Shown in pieces: positions 7,316 to 15,283 of a DNA stretch of 64,000 nucleotides. Under the pieces are notes generated by a model, which was not told the origin of the DNA, did not search any database, and worked only from the letters and a program-made list of their open reading frames with translations. This DNA comes from Lachnospiraceae bacterium UBA7054 (GTDB taxonomy: Bacteria > Bacillota > Clostridia > Lachnospirales > Lachnospiraceae). The stretch's first letter is position 1. Each line of letters begins with the position of its first letter. Location: NCBI GenBank assembly GCA_002492725.1, contig DLAF01000037.1, positions 10,984 to 74,983 on the forward strand. The letters run 5' to 3'. The translations under genes were made by a program, and so were the position numbers.

Positions 7316-9487
7316 CTACAGTCTTTTAAAGATCAGGAGTACCTTGAACAGATCCCCGTCGATCTCTATCTGCATCTGTCCCTCCTGTCCTTCCACGAAA
7401 CTTCTGGCGATGGCAAGCCCGAGACCACTGCCTTCGCTGCTTCTTGCGCTGTCGCCACGGACAAAGCGCTCCGTCAGACTCTCTGCGGGAATGTTCAGTT
7501 CATAGCCGGAAATATTTTTCAGCTCAATGCGCACCTCATCTTCCACCTGCTCCACGCGCACATATACTCGAGTGTTCGGCATGGCATACTTGATAATATT
7601 CGTATATAAATTATCAAAAATCCGACATGTTTTTTCGCCGTCCAGAAAAACGAATACTTTATCCTCCGGAAATTGAAAACGGAAAGTCAGTCCGGCGACC
7701 TTCGCTCCGTCCTCGTATTCCAGCCATACTTGCCGCATGAGGCTGCAAATATCAACCCGTTCCCGTTCGAAAGTCACATTGCCGCTGCTTGCTTTACTCA
7801 CCTCAAACAAATCTTCAATCAGCGTCTTTAATCGCAGGGATTTTCTTTTTAAGACGGCAAGATATTCCTCCCGCTGCTTCTCTGTCACGTCCTTTCCCTG
7901 CAGCAGCTCCGTGTAGGTGAGTATGGCGGTAAGCGGGGTTTTTAAATCATGGGAAACGTTGGTAATGAGCTCCGTGCGCATTCGCTGGCTCTTGACCTCT
8001 TCCTCCACTGCCCGCAAAAAGCCGTCCTGAAGCCTAGACAACTCTCCTTTCAGAGGTTCAAACTCCCCCCAGTCCCCCGCAATCTCTGTCTGTAGATTTC
8101 CTTCGAACACCGATTGCACCGCCGAAAGCAGAAAACCGTATTTCTTCTGCCACCTCGCCTTTTGCTGCCGCCGTTTTCCTCTCTTTATCACCACGCGCAT
8201 TCTTCTGATACCCCGCACGGTCAGGCTGTGCTTTTTAAAATATCCTCTGATGCCGAGTTCATAGATCTGACCAAGAGGCGCTGCCAATGCAAGCCACAGA
8301 CGAAAGGCGACCGTTAAGAGGATAAGATTTCCTGCCTGAACAAGAATGTTCGCCTTCGATAGAGAAAAAGCCGGAAAAAAGGAATGAATCGTATACGGCA
8401 AACTGTAATCCCATCTATTCGACATAGAAAGCAGGACAAAATGTACGGCCAATTCCCCAAACAGTACAAATGCAACGACAAGCAGAACCGCAGTCACCTC
8501 AAAATGCAGCGGCAAAAACTGCTTTTCATGCAGATGATACCCCTTCCACAGCGGTAAAAACAGGCTAATTGCAAACAACATAACTAATAGGAAGCGAAAA
8601 CATTCTTGGATACCAATGCCTGAATAATTATCAATAAAACGATTTACCGAATGAAAAAGGCGTGAGGAAGCCTTTAATTCCGCAAACTGCGTTTCCGTCA
8701 TGGCATAACAGACTGTACAGTTTTGCGGCAGATTTGCCACCCGCAGCTGCATCCGCCAAACCTCACCGTCGGCAAGATAAAAAACCGCATTTTCCCAGCC
8801 GATATTCCCATAAGCGGAGTAGGATAGCGATTCATACAGGCTTCGTTCCAAATAGCGGCTTCGCATCACAAGCGAAGCACCATCAACAATAGCATCCGCA
8901 TCCTCCCCCCGTGCCCACACATGGGAAAGCCGCCCAATCTCATCAAATTCCATTTTGATATAATACGGGTAATAGTCTTCCGGAGACTGCGATTCCGCCT
9001 TCGTACCAAGAAGACTTAAAGAACGCTCGGTATTCGCCAGACTTTTACCGGAAACGCTGTCAATAATCTCGTAATCGACCCAAGAACCGATTGTATTCGC
9101 CATGTTGGTGTCCCAATCGTCAAGAAGCGCATCAAGGCGCTCGCCTGCATAAGAAAGCGGCGTTTCCCCGCCAAAATCATAATATTCTCCCTGATAGCCT
9201 TCTGCTTTGCTTGTCGATGCAGTCAGGTAAAGATCCTGTCCGGAGAGATTCTCCTTTCCTGTCACCGTCTTCTGTAGTCGGTGGTAGAGAACGAGGTTTG
9301 CCTGATAAATCTCGTGCAGGAACTCGTTGCCTGACAAAATATCCGGTTCATCTTCCTCCGCCCGCTCCTGAAAACCCGGATAAAGCAATAAAAAGATAAG
9401 GGCCGCCGCAAGACAAAGTGCCCATACGACCAGATTTCCGGCTGATAACCATCTACGACCTTCCCTGTTTTTCGATTTTGTATCCAA
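7316..9487 (-). CDS. Membrane sensor histidine kinase
   Basis: Two-component sensor of 723 aa. An N-terminal TM helix (about 17-36) is followed by an extracytoplasmic domain of some 270 residues with no recognised fold. Three more TM segments lie around 295-400. A DHp domain carries NVSHDLKTPLT with His513. The ATPase domain has an N-box at RIFDNLYTN (about 622-630) and GSGLGLA (about 686). The usual DxGxG G1 box is replaced by ELKNISGYEL, a form I associate with a Firmicutes kinase subgroup. The start appears to be TTG at 9487, inside the 3' end of the response-regulator gene (35-bp overlap), which implies translational coupling. The ligand is unknown. Confidence 0.93.
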   Translation of the reverse strand: MDTKSKNREGRRWLSAGNLVVWALCLAAALIFLLLYPGFQERAEEDEPDILSGNEFLHEIYQANLVLYHRLQKTVTGKENLSGQDLYLTASTSKAEGYQGEYYDFGGETPLSYAGERLDALLDDWDTNMANTIGSWVDYEIIDSVSGKSLANTERSLSLLGTKAESQSPEDYYPYYIKMEFDEIGRLSHVWARGEDADAIVDGASLVMRSRYLERSLYESLSYSAYGNIGWENAVFYLADGEVWRMQLRVANLPQNCTVCYAMTETQFAELKASSRLFHSVNRFIDNYSGIGIQECFRFLLVMLFAISLFLPLWKGYHLHEKQFLPLHFEVTAVLLVVAFVLFGELAVHFVLLSMSNRWDYSLPYTIHSFFPAFSLSKANILVQAGNLILLTVAFRLWLALAAPLGQIYELGIRGYFKKHSLTVRGIRRMRVVIKRGKRRQQKARWQKKYGFLLSAVQSVFEGNLQTEIAGDWGEFEPLKGELSRLQDGFLRAVEEEVKSQRMRTELITNVSHDLKTPLTAILTYTELLQGKDVTEKQREEYLAVLKRKSLRLKTLIEDLFEVSKASSGNVTFERERVDICSLMRQVWLEYEDGAKVAGLTFRFQFPEDKVFVFLDGEKTCRIFDNLYTNIIKYAMPNTRVYVRVEQVEDEVRIELKNISGYELNIPAESLTERFVRGDSARSSEGSGLGLAIARSFVEGQEGQMQIEIDGDLFKVLLIFKRL

Positions 9488-10184
9488 CGCCCCACACCAC
9501 CTTTAAATATTTGGGATCCCGGGGATTCAGTTCGATCTTCTCCCGGATCTTTCTGATATGCACCATAATCGTGTCCGTGTTGATAGCCTGTTCATTCCAG
9601 ACCCGCTCATAAATCTCCTCCGCGGAAAAGACCCTGCCGGGGCTCTTGATCAAAAGCAGAAGGATCTTGAACTCTGTAGGCGTAAGCCGCACGGGACTGC
9701 CATCCAGATACACTTCCACCGTCTCTTCATGCACTTCCAGTCCACCGACCGAAAACACCTTAGCATCCTCCTCTTTTTTGCTCCCGGCGTCCTTCATCTC
9801 CAGATAACGGCTGTAGCGCCGCAAATGAGAATTCACTCTGGCCAGAAGCTCCATCGTGGTAAAGGGCTTGGTCACATAATCGTCGGCTCCCATATCAAGA
9901 CCCATAATCTTGTCCACTTCCTCGGATTTTGCGGAGAGCATGATCACCGGAAATTCATAACCCTGCTCCCGCACCCGCATCATCATGGTAATCCCGTCCA
10001 TTCTCGGCATCATTACATCTACAATGGCAAGATGAATGGTCTCCTTTTTGATGACGGCAAGACCTTCTACCCCGTCAGCCGCCTGAAAGACCGTGTAGCC
10101 CTGATTTTTCAGGTAGATTTCAATTCCCTCTCTGATATCCTTGTCATCTTCCACAATCAATATTTGATTCGTTGCTTTTTCCAT
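9453..10184 (-). CDS. OmpR/PhoB-family response regulator
   Basis: 243-aa regulator paired with the downstream kinase. The receiver domain has the acidic pair VEDD (13-14), phospho-acceptor Asp56 in VDVMMPRMDG, and the conserved Lys in YVTKPF. The C-terminal winged-helix effector includes RLTPTEFKILLLL and TIMVHIRKIREKIE. The ribosome binding site AAGGAG precedes the ATG. The gene order regulator-kinase with overlap is the usual Firmicutes arrangement. No transporter or obvious target gene lies beside it, so the regulon cannot be inferred. Confidence 0.96.
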   Translation of the reverse strand: MEKATNQILIVEDDKDIREGIEIYLKNQGYTVFQAADGVEGLAVIKKETIHLAIVDVMMPRMDGITMMMRVREQGYEFPVIMLSAKSEEVDKIMGLDMGADDYVTKPFTTMELLARVNSHLRRYSRYLEMKDAGSKKEEDAKVFSVGGLEVHEETVEVYLDGSPVRLTPTEFKILLLLIKSPGRVFSAEEIYERVWNEQAINTDTIMVHIRKIREKIELNPRDPKYLKVVWGVGYKIEKQGRS

Positions 10185-10346
10185 GATGCAAACTCCTTAT
10201 ACTTTTCCACGGAGTAAGTCAGACAAGCATTTATTTATCTCTCATCTGTACTGCTCTATCATAACCTATATATCTAAACAGAAACCGCAGACAGTTCTTA
10301 ATATTTTCTAAAGAAACCCTGTCTATCCCAAAATGCCGAAAAGAAG

Positions 10347-10390
10347 AAAGGCACCCCGGCCGGATGACCGGCGGAATGCCTTTGTTTTTT
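10347..10390. terminator. Bidirectional intrinsic terminator after ilvC
   Basis: Hairpin with outer arms AAAGGCA (10347-10353) and TGCCTTT (10377-10383), an inner GCCGG/CCGGC stem and an ATGA loop. On the minus strand it follows the ilvC stop and is succeeded by CTTCTTTTC. On the plus strand it is followed by a better T run (10385-10390). Confidence 0.75.
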
Positions 10391-10412
10391 CTTATTTAGT
10401 CACTTGAAGAAG

Positions 10413-11429
10413 TTAGTTGTTGATCAGCTTGTCCTCACCGTTCCAGCTGTAGAGCTTTCTGATCTCCTCACCTACAACCTCTGAAGGATGCTCGGAAGCG
10501 AGCTTTCTCATCGCCTTGAAGTGTACCTGACCGCCTGCGGAAGACATATCGAGCAGGAAGTCCTTTGCAAACGTACCATCCTGAATATCGGAAAGGATCT
10601 TCTTCATCGCCTTCTTGGTATCCTCGGTGATGATCTTCGGACCGGTAATGTAATCGCCATACTCAGCGGTATTGGAGATGGAATATCTCATACCTGCAAA
10701 ACCGGACTGGTAAATCAGATCCACGATCAGCTTCATCTCATGGATACACTCGAAGTATGCGTTTCTCGGATCGTATCCCGCCTCAACAAGCGTCTCAAAA
10801 CCGGCCTGCATCAACGCGCAGACACCGCCGCAAAGGACTGCCTGCTCACCAAAAAGGTCTGTCTCGGTCTCCGTACGGAACGTGGTCTCCAAAACGCCCG
10901 CTCTTGCACCACCGATTGCCAGCGCATAAGCCAAAGCAATATCCTGTGCCTTGCCGGTAGCATCCTGATGTACGGCTACCAGACAAGGAACACCCTTGCC
11001 TGCCTGATACTCGCTTCTTACGGTATGACCGGGGCCCTTGGGCGCGATCATGGTCACGTCCACATCCTTGGGCGGTACGATACATCCGAAGTGAATGTTA
11101 AAACCGTGTGCGAACATCAGCATATTGCCGGGCTCTAAGTTGGGCTCGATGTCCTTTTTGTACATCGCTGCCTGCAGCTCGTCGTTGATAAGGATCATGA
11201 TGATATCAGCCTTCTTAGCAGCCTCGGCAGCCGTGTAAACCTCAAATCCCTGTGCCTGCGCTTTAGCCCAGGACTTGGAACCTTCGTAGAGACCGATGAT
11301 CACGTGACAGCCGGACTCTTTCGCATTGAGCGCGTGTGCATGTCCCTGGCTGCCGTAGCCGATGACAGCAATGGTCTTGCCGTCCAAAAGAGATAAGTTA
11401 CAGTCCTCCTGATAGAAAATCTTTGCCAT
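10413..11429 (-). CDS. ilvC: Ketol-acid reductoisomerase (NADP+), class I
   Basis: Converts 2-acetolactate or 2-aceto-2-hydroxybutyrate to the dihydroxy acids in valine, leucine and isoleucine synthesis. At 338 aa it is a class I enzyme. The Rossmann motif AVIGYGSQGHAHALN lies at about 21-35, IAPKGPGHTVR follows, and the knotted C-terminal domain carries the metal-binding DLFGEQAVLCGG and the second acidic cluster around YFECIHEMKLIVDLI. It is downstream of ilvN after a 125-bp spacer and ends at an intrinsic terminator. ilvD is absent from the window. Confidence 0.98.
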   Translation of the reverse strand: MAKIFYQEDCNLSLLDGKTIAVIGYGSQGHAHALNAKESGCHVIIGLYEGSKSWAKAQAQGFEVYTAAEAAKKADIIMILINDELQAAMYKKDIEPNLEPGNMLMFAHGFNIHFGCIVPPKDVDVTMIAPKGPGHTVRSEYQAGKGVPCLVAVHQDATGKAQDIALAYALAIGGARAGVLETTFRTETETDLFGEQAVLCGGVCALMQAGFETLVEAGYDPRNAYFECIHEMKLIVDLIYQSGFAGMRYSISNTAEYGDYITGPKIITEDTKKAMKKILSDIQDGTFAKDFLLDMSSAGGQVHFKAMRKLASEHPSEVVGEEIRKLYSWNGEDKLINN

Positions 11430-11554
11430 TTTACCTTTCCTCCGTTCGATGATTGAATAAAAGTGTATAAAGCCTTTATAATTTCGAGGGATTGCTCCCT
11501 TTCATTACCCTGTTTGTCATTTACTCATTAGTAAACAACATAACAAATTGTTAA

Positions 11555-12055
11555 CTATAGATAAGTCACATTTGCTACACCGCGGGAGAGCCCCGCAATC
11601 CCCGTGCGCGCAAGCTCCAAGATTTCGTAGCCGTCTAACACCGCAATAAACGCGTCGATCTTGTCCTGATCGCCAATCAACTCAATGGTGATGCTGCCGG
11701 GTGATACATCCACGGGATCGGCACGATAAGCGTTTGCCACCGCAAAGACGTCAATACGATCTCTGGCGGATGTCACCCTGACTTTGACGAGCGCAAGTTC
11801 TCTGTACACGCTCTCATCGGGCTTTAACTCCTTGATATCCCGCACATCCACAAGCTTTGACACCTGTTTTTCGATCTGCTCTAAGATCTCGTCGTCTCCT
11901 GAAGTGGCGATGGTGATGCGGGTGTAGCGCGGATCCGCCGTCACGCCTGCGGTGATGCTGTCAATATTGTAACCCCGTCTGGAAAAGAGCCCTGCAATGC
12001 GGCTCAACACACCCGAAGTATTGTCCACCAACAACTGAAACACCTTTTTCTGCAT
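11555..12055 (-). CDS. ilvN: Acetolactate synthase small (regulatory) subunit, copy 1 (ilvC-linked)
   Basis: 166-aa regulatory subunit of acetohydroxyacid synthase. The N-terminal ACT domain (VDNTSGVLSRIAGLFSRRGY) is the valine-sensing part; the C-terminal domain reads ELARTGIAGLSRG. It has its own strong promoter upstream and lies ahead of ilvC, not ilvB. A second small-subunit gene (17094-17582) directly follows ilvB. The two proteins share the ACT core but differ clearly, so they are not recent duplicates. This copy has ribosome binding site AAGGAAGGG before the ATG. Which copy partners IlvB cannot be decided from sequence. Confidence 0.93.
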   Translation of the reverse strand: MQKKVFQLLVDNTSGVLSRIAGLFSRRGYNIDSITAGVTADPRYTRITIATSGDDEILEQIEKQVSKLVDVRDIKELKPDESVYRELALVKVRVTSARDRIDVFAVANAYRADPVDVSPGSITIELIGDQDKIDAFIAVLDGYEILELARTGIAGLSRGVANVTYL

Positions 12056-12130
12056 ACAAGCACCCTTCCTTCCCGGCTGTTTCCTATCCTCATTGCTGTG
12101 AAAGCCTGTCTGATATAAACATCGTCAATA

Positions 12131-12159
12131 ATTTTAGCAACTTAAGGGCCAAAAGTCAA
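12131..12159 (-). promoter_or_regulatory. Predicted ilvN-ilvC promoter
   Basis: Minus strand: TTGACT (12159-12154), 17-bp spacer, TAAAAT (12136-12131). The start point would be near 12124, giving a leader of about 70 nt. This makes ilvN-ilvC a unit separate from the upstream surface operon. Confidence 0.7.
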
Positions 12160-12241
12160 CCTCAGACATATACTTTTCGGCTTAGATATGCTATGTTTTG
12201 TATATATTCGCTAGTATTTTGTACAGTCGTGAGGTGACAGA

Positions 12242-12307
12242 ATGCCTGATAATGGAGAAATTTTCGAAAGAAGTATCAACGATTTTCAAAAATCCAGTCT
12301 CACATGA
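12242..12307 (+). CDS. Possible 21-aa mini-ORF in the 12056-12379 gap
   Basis: The 324-bp gap between ilvN and the lipoprotein gene holds the ilvN promoter, a terminator and this plus-strand reading frame. It has ATG at 12242, TGA at 12305 and the peptide MPDNGEIFERSINDFQKSSL plus Thr. GAGGTGA (12231-12237) precedes the ATG at 4 bp. A hairpin with T-rich plus-strand flank (12330-12365) follows. A-T rich promoter-like hexamers lie around 12196-12226 but are not strong. It could encode a small peptide or be chance. No family is recognised. Confidence 0.3.
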   Translation: MPDNGEIFERSINDFQKSSLT

Positions 12308-12324
12308 AAAAATCGACGCAGACA

Positions 12325-12360
12325 TATAAAAAGGACGCGTCTGCCTGAACGCGCCCCTTT
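12325..12360 (-). terminator. Intrinsic terminator of the surface operon
   Basis: Minus-strand hairpin AAAGG..CGCGT / ACGCG..CCTTT (arms 12330-12340 and 12349-12360), followed by CCTTTTTAT. It lies about 20 bp after the lipoprotein stop. The plus strand is also T-rich after the stem, so it may act in both directions. Confidence 0.75.
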
Positions 12361-12379
12361 ATATTATTAAAAATTCGCC

Positions 12380-12970
12380 TCATTTCTCCAACCGATATTC
12401 AATACTGACTGCAACATCATTTTGGGTAATGATATTCAACGAAGTCTCCCCTCTTGTATAGGCATAGACATTCTCTTCCATTTCATAATCCTCTCCATAA
12501 AGGGATATCATATCATCCACGGTATCCCCCAAGCGCAACCCCTCCGTCGTAGGCAGATTCGGATCCACAAAATAAACGGAATAAACGATCTCCTCCTCCC
12601 CTTCAACATGAGTCGTCAGTTCAAAGGCCTTAAACTGATATACGTTGTCATTTCCGCCAAAGGCACAACTTGGGACCTCAGCAACATCAGTATACTTTGG
12701 CAGTGTTTTCTTATCAATCGTTCCTCCCGGAATAAACGTCACGCCCTCGTATGCGAAGCTGAATACCCCCTCATCTTCTTTCAGATTCTCCTGCTGCGCC
12801 GCTACGGTTTCCTTATTATCTCCGTCAACGCTTTTTTCGGCACTTTTTTGTCCGTCAGCGCTCATATTGATATCCTGCGCCAGATTTCCGGTGGAAGCCG
12901 CTTCCTGACCGCAGGCCGTTAACGTCCAAGCAACTCCACACAAAAAAAGTATTTTACGAATCCCCTTCAT
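12380..12970 (-). CDS. Lipoprotein of unknown function, last gene of the surface operon
   Basis: 196-aa predicted lipoprotein. The N-terminal signal ends in lipobox LTAC (Cys20), then a Ser/Lys/Glu-rich linker to about residue 65, then a compact domain (FSFAYEGVTFIPGG, EVPSCAFGGNDNVYQF, GLRLGDTVDDMISLYG). The domain looks like a small extracellular binding or accessory fold, but I cannot assign a family. It starts 6 bp after the SGNH gene, so the two are co-translated. Its place after MBOAT and SGNH genes suggests it serves the same surface-modification process. That is context only. Confidence 0.85.
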   Translation of the reverse strand: MKGIRKILFLCGVAWTLTACGQEAASTGNLAQDINMSADGQKSAEKSVDGDNKETVAAQQENLKEDEGVFSFAYEGVTFIPGGTIDKKTLPKYTDVAEVPSCAFGGNDNVYQFKAFELTTHVEGEEEIVYSVYFVDPNLPTTEGLRLGDTVDDMISLYGEDYEMEENVYAYTRGETSLNIITQNDVAVSIEYRLEK

Positions 12971-12976
12971 CTTTTG

Positions 12977-14002
12977 TCACCTCATGCTTTCTGCAATGAT
13001 TCTGTCATATTCCTGTAGTTTTTTATCATAGACGGCAGCAATGTTCGGATTCTGACGTTGATCCGAAAGCCCGTGTTCTTCCACCAAGATTTCCCCAAAA
13101 TAACGGGACAGTTTATTTGCTCCCGACAAATTCAAGTGATAACCACCGTCATAGGTATCCGCTGCAAAGTCCAGCCCGATCTCGTCAGTCTGTTCGGCAA
13201 AGTTATAGTAAGAAAGCCCATGCTTCTTTGCATATTCCCTAATCTGCGCATCGTATTCCTCATACCAGTAGGGATAAAGGCTGGGTGCTTTGACAAGGAT
13301 CAGTTTCGTTCCGTTTTCCTCGCACAGCACGCGGAGTTTATCCAAATATTCATAACAGATATCTCCAAACCGGTAATCTGCCAGAACTCTTTTTACCGGA
13401 AGCGCTCCTGCCGGTTCAACCTCCGTGTGAAGCTGAAATCCGTTGAACGTATTGTTCTTTACCTGAAAGAGGTAAGTGAAATCCTCCTGCGTCAATTGAT
13501 CAAAGCGGGAATGATAGCGAAGAATAGGAAACACGTAAGAAAGAAACTGCTCTTCCTCCGTCATGGAAGCCAAAATAATCCCTGTCTTGCTGGCCGACCA
13601 GCGCATTTTGTCGATGGTCAGACGATTATAAGCCTCACTGACCGGTTCGGAGTAGCGCATTGCGTTTACGTTAAATACAAGCACGCGCGGTGTCTCCTGC
13701 CGAAAAGTTTCCTCTGCTATGTAATAGCTCATCCATACAAGCTGCTGGGGCGTCCCTCTGATGTAGGCCGTGATCCCATAATCCCGATACAGCTCCATCG
13801 GCGAATAATTTGCATATACCTCACAATCTCCAAGAAATATGACATCATGATTCCCTGCTTCACGATAGTACTCAGAAATAAAGCTGCCCTCCTCCAGTTC
13901 CGTCATGTATTTCGGCTGAAGAAGCTTGGATATCAACAGGAACGCTACGATAAAAGCAATCAGAACAACTCCTATGGACAGAATATTTCTTCTCTTTTTC
14001 AT
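12977..14002 (-). CDS. Membrane-anchored SGNH/AlgX-DltD-like protein
   Basis: 341 aa with one N-terminal TM helix (IGVVLIAFIVAFLLISKLL) and the rest predicted outside the membrane. DVIFLGDCEVYANYSPMELY fits block I of the SGNH fold, although the usual nucleophile Ser is Cys here (GDC). DGGYHLNLSGANKL near the C-terminus has the expected Asp-x-x-His pair. Proteins of this kind partner MBOAT acyltransferases (AlgI/AlgX, DltB/DltD, PatA/PatB logic) and move acetyl groups to glycans. The MBOAT gene ends 17 bp upstream. The Cys in place of Ser is worth noting. Confidence 0.82.
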   Translation of the reverse strand: MKKRRNILSIGVVLIAFIVAFLLISKLLQPKYMTELEEGSFISEYYREAGNHDVIFLGDCEVYANYSPMELYRDYGITAYIRGTPQQLVWMSYYIAEETFRQETPRVLVFNVNAMRYSEPVSEAYNRLTIDKMRWSASKTGIILASMTEEEQFLSYVFPILRYHSRFDQLTQEDFTYLFQVKNNTFNGFQLHTEVEPAGALPVKRVLADYRFGDICYEYLDKLRVLCEENGTKLILVKAPSLYPYWYEEYDAQIREYAKKHGLSYYNFAEQTDEIGLDFAADTYDGGYHLNLSGANKLSRYFGEILVEEHGLSDQRQNPNIAAVYDKKLQEYDRIIAESMR

Positions 14003-14019
14003 TCAATCCGCCTCATATA

Positions 14020-15279
14020 TTAAAAGCTGCTATAAATAAATTCTGACGCTGAAAAACCAATCCCATATCTGCCAAAAGTAAGCACGGTAAGCGTCAGCAG
14101 ACAAATCCCGCCAACCTTTGCCGCAGGAGGTATGATACAGAGTCTTGCCTTAACATCCTCTCTTTTCCAGTCATAGAAAAGAAGCAGCAAGCAGGCTGCG
14201 CCCAACACGATCCAGTCTCCCGCGGTAAGCCCCATGCCGCTGATCCCCGCAAGAAGGACGGGGTAATTAAAGACAGTAAACACTGAGGCTATTATCCGTA
14301 ATACAACAACAGTATCCGGCCAAATGAAAAATGACCACAAAAAGCTGACAAGCAGAAATGTGACCACCCGATTCCAGGCCCTGTTCTTTGTTTTTAAGTT
14401 ATCTCCATAGAAAACGAGCAGCCCGTGCAGCAATCCCCAAAGGAGATACCTTCCTCCATGCCAGATCCCGGAGACCAGAAACGTCACCATGGTATTGAAA
14501 AATTTATGTAATCTTCCCTTGCGGCTGCCACCCAGCGGAATATAGATATAATCCCGCAGCCAATTGCCAAGCGTCATATGCCAGCGGCGCCAAAATTCTG
14601 AGACAGACTCTGAAAAGTAAGGAATGTCAAAATTTTCACTCATTCTTAAGCCAAGCATCCGGGATACGCCGAGGACAATGTCGATTCCTCCGGAAAAATC
14701 AGCATAAAGCTGCACTGCATAAAAAAGCATTGCCGTAAGGGCATAGGCACCGTTATATCGTTCCGGGTCTGCGGAAACGGCCGACACAATCACATCAAGT
14801 CTTGCCGCAATCACCAGCTTTTGAAACAAGCCCCACAGGCTGCGGAGGGCGCCCTTCCAAAAGGAATCCACACTGATGCGCCTTTCATTCAACGCATCCT
14901 TCATCTTGGGGTATGGCTCAATCGGCCCGATGAACATATGGGGCAGCCAGGTGACAAACAGGGCAAACTTGAAAATATTTTTCTCCGGAGCATAATTATC
15001 CCGATACAAATCCACATGATACGCTATGATTTGAAGCGTAAAATAGGAAATACCGATTGGCGCGGCAGGCGATGGAAATGGCAGTAAATGCCGCAAGCGC
15101 AGCAAGAGAAGCAAAGATGCCTGTAAAATCACACTGACCCACATGACGAAACGGTATTTGGGAATCACCAGACCCGCCAGATAACTTAACAGGGTCATGG
15201 CTAGCAGATAAAGGACCGATATGCCATGCCCTGCATAAACCGCCAGTCCGACAAAGAAGATTATCATATTTACAATCAT
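14020..15279 (-). CDS. MBOAT-family O-acyltransferase (AlgI-like)
   Basis: Polytopic membrane acyltransferase that would transfer acyl groups across the membrane for surface-polymer O-acetylation. Family hallmarks are visible: GISYFTLQIIAYHVDLYR, FVTWLPHMFIGPIEPYPKM, FWRRWHMTLGNWLRDYIYIP, and the catalytic His in FLVSGIWHGGRYLLWGLLHG. About ten TM helices. The open frame extends to 15351, but ATG at 15279 (MIVNMIIFF) is preferred because it begins just after the upstream stop at 15284 and directly leads into the first TM helix. The ribosome binding site is weak, so the start is uncertain. An SGNH partner follows. Confidence 0.92.
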   Translation of the reverse strand: MIVNMIIFFVGLAVYAGHGISVLYLLAMTLLSYLAGLVIPKYRFVMWVSVILQASLLLLLRLRHLLPFPSPAAPIGISYFTLQIIAYHVDLYRDNYAPEKNIFKFALFVTWLPHMFIGPIEPYPKMKDALNERRISVDSFWKGALRSLWGLFQKLVIAARLDVIVSAVSADPERYNGAYALTAMLFYAVQLYADFSGGIDIVLGVSRMLGLRMSENFDIPYFSESVSEFWRRWHMTLGNWLRDYIYIPLGGSRKGRLHKFFNTMVTFLVSGIWHGGRYLLWGLLHGLLVFYGDNLKTKNRAWNRVVTFLLVSFLWSFFIWPDTVVVLRIIASVFTVFNYPVLLAGISGMGLTAGDWIVLGAACLLLLFYDWKREDVKARLCIIPPAAKVGGICLLTLTVLTFGRYGIGFSASEFIYSSF

Positions 15280-15283
15280 GGTA

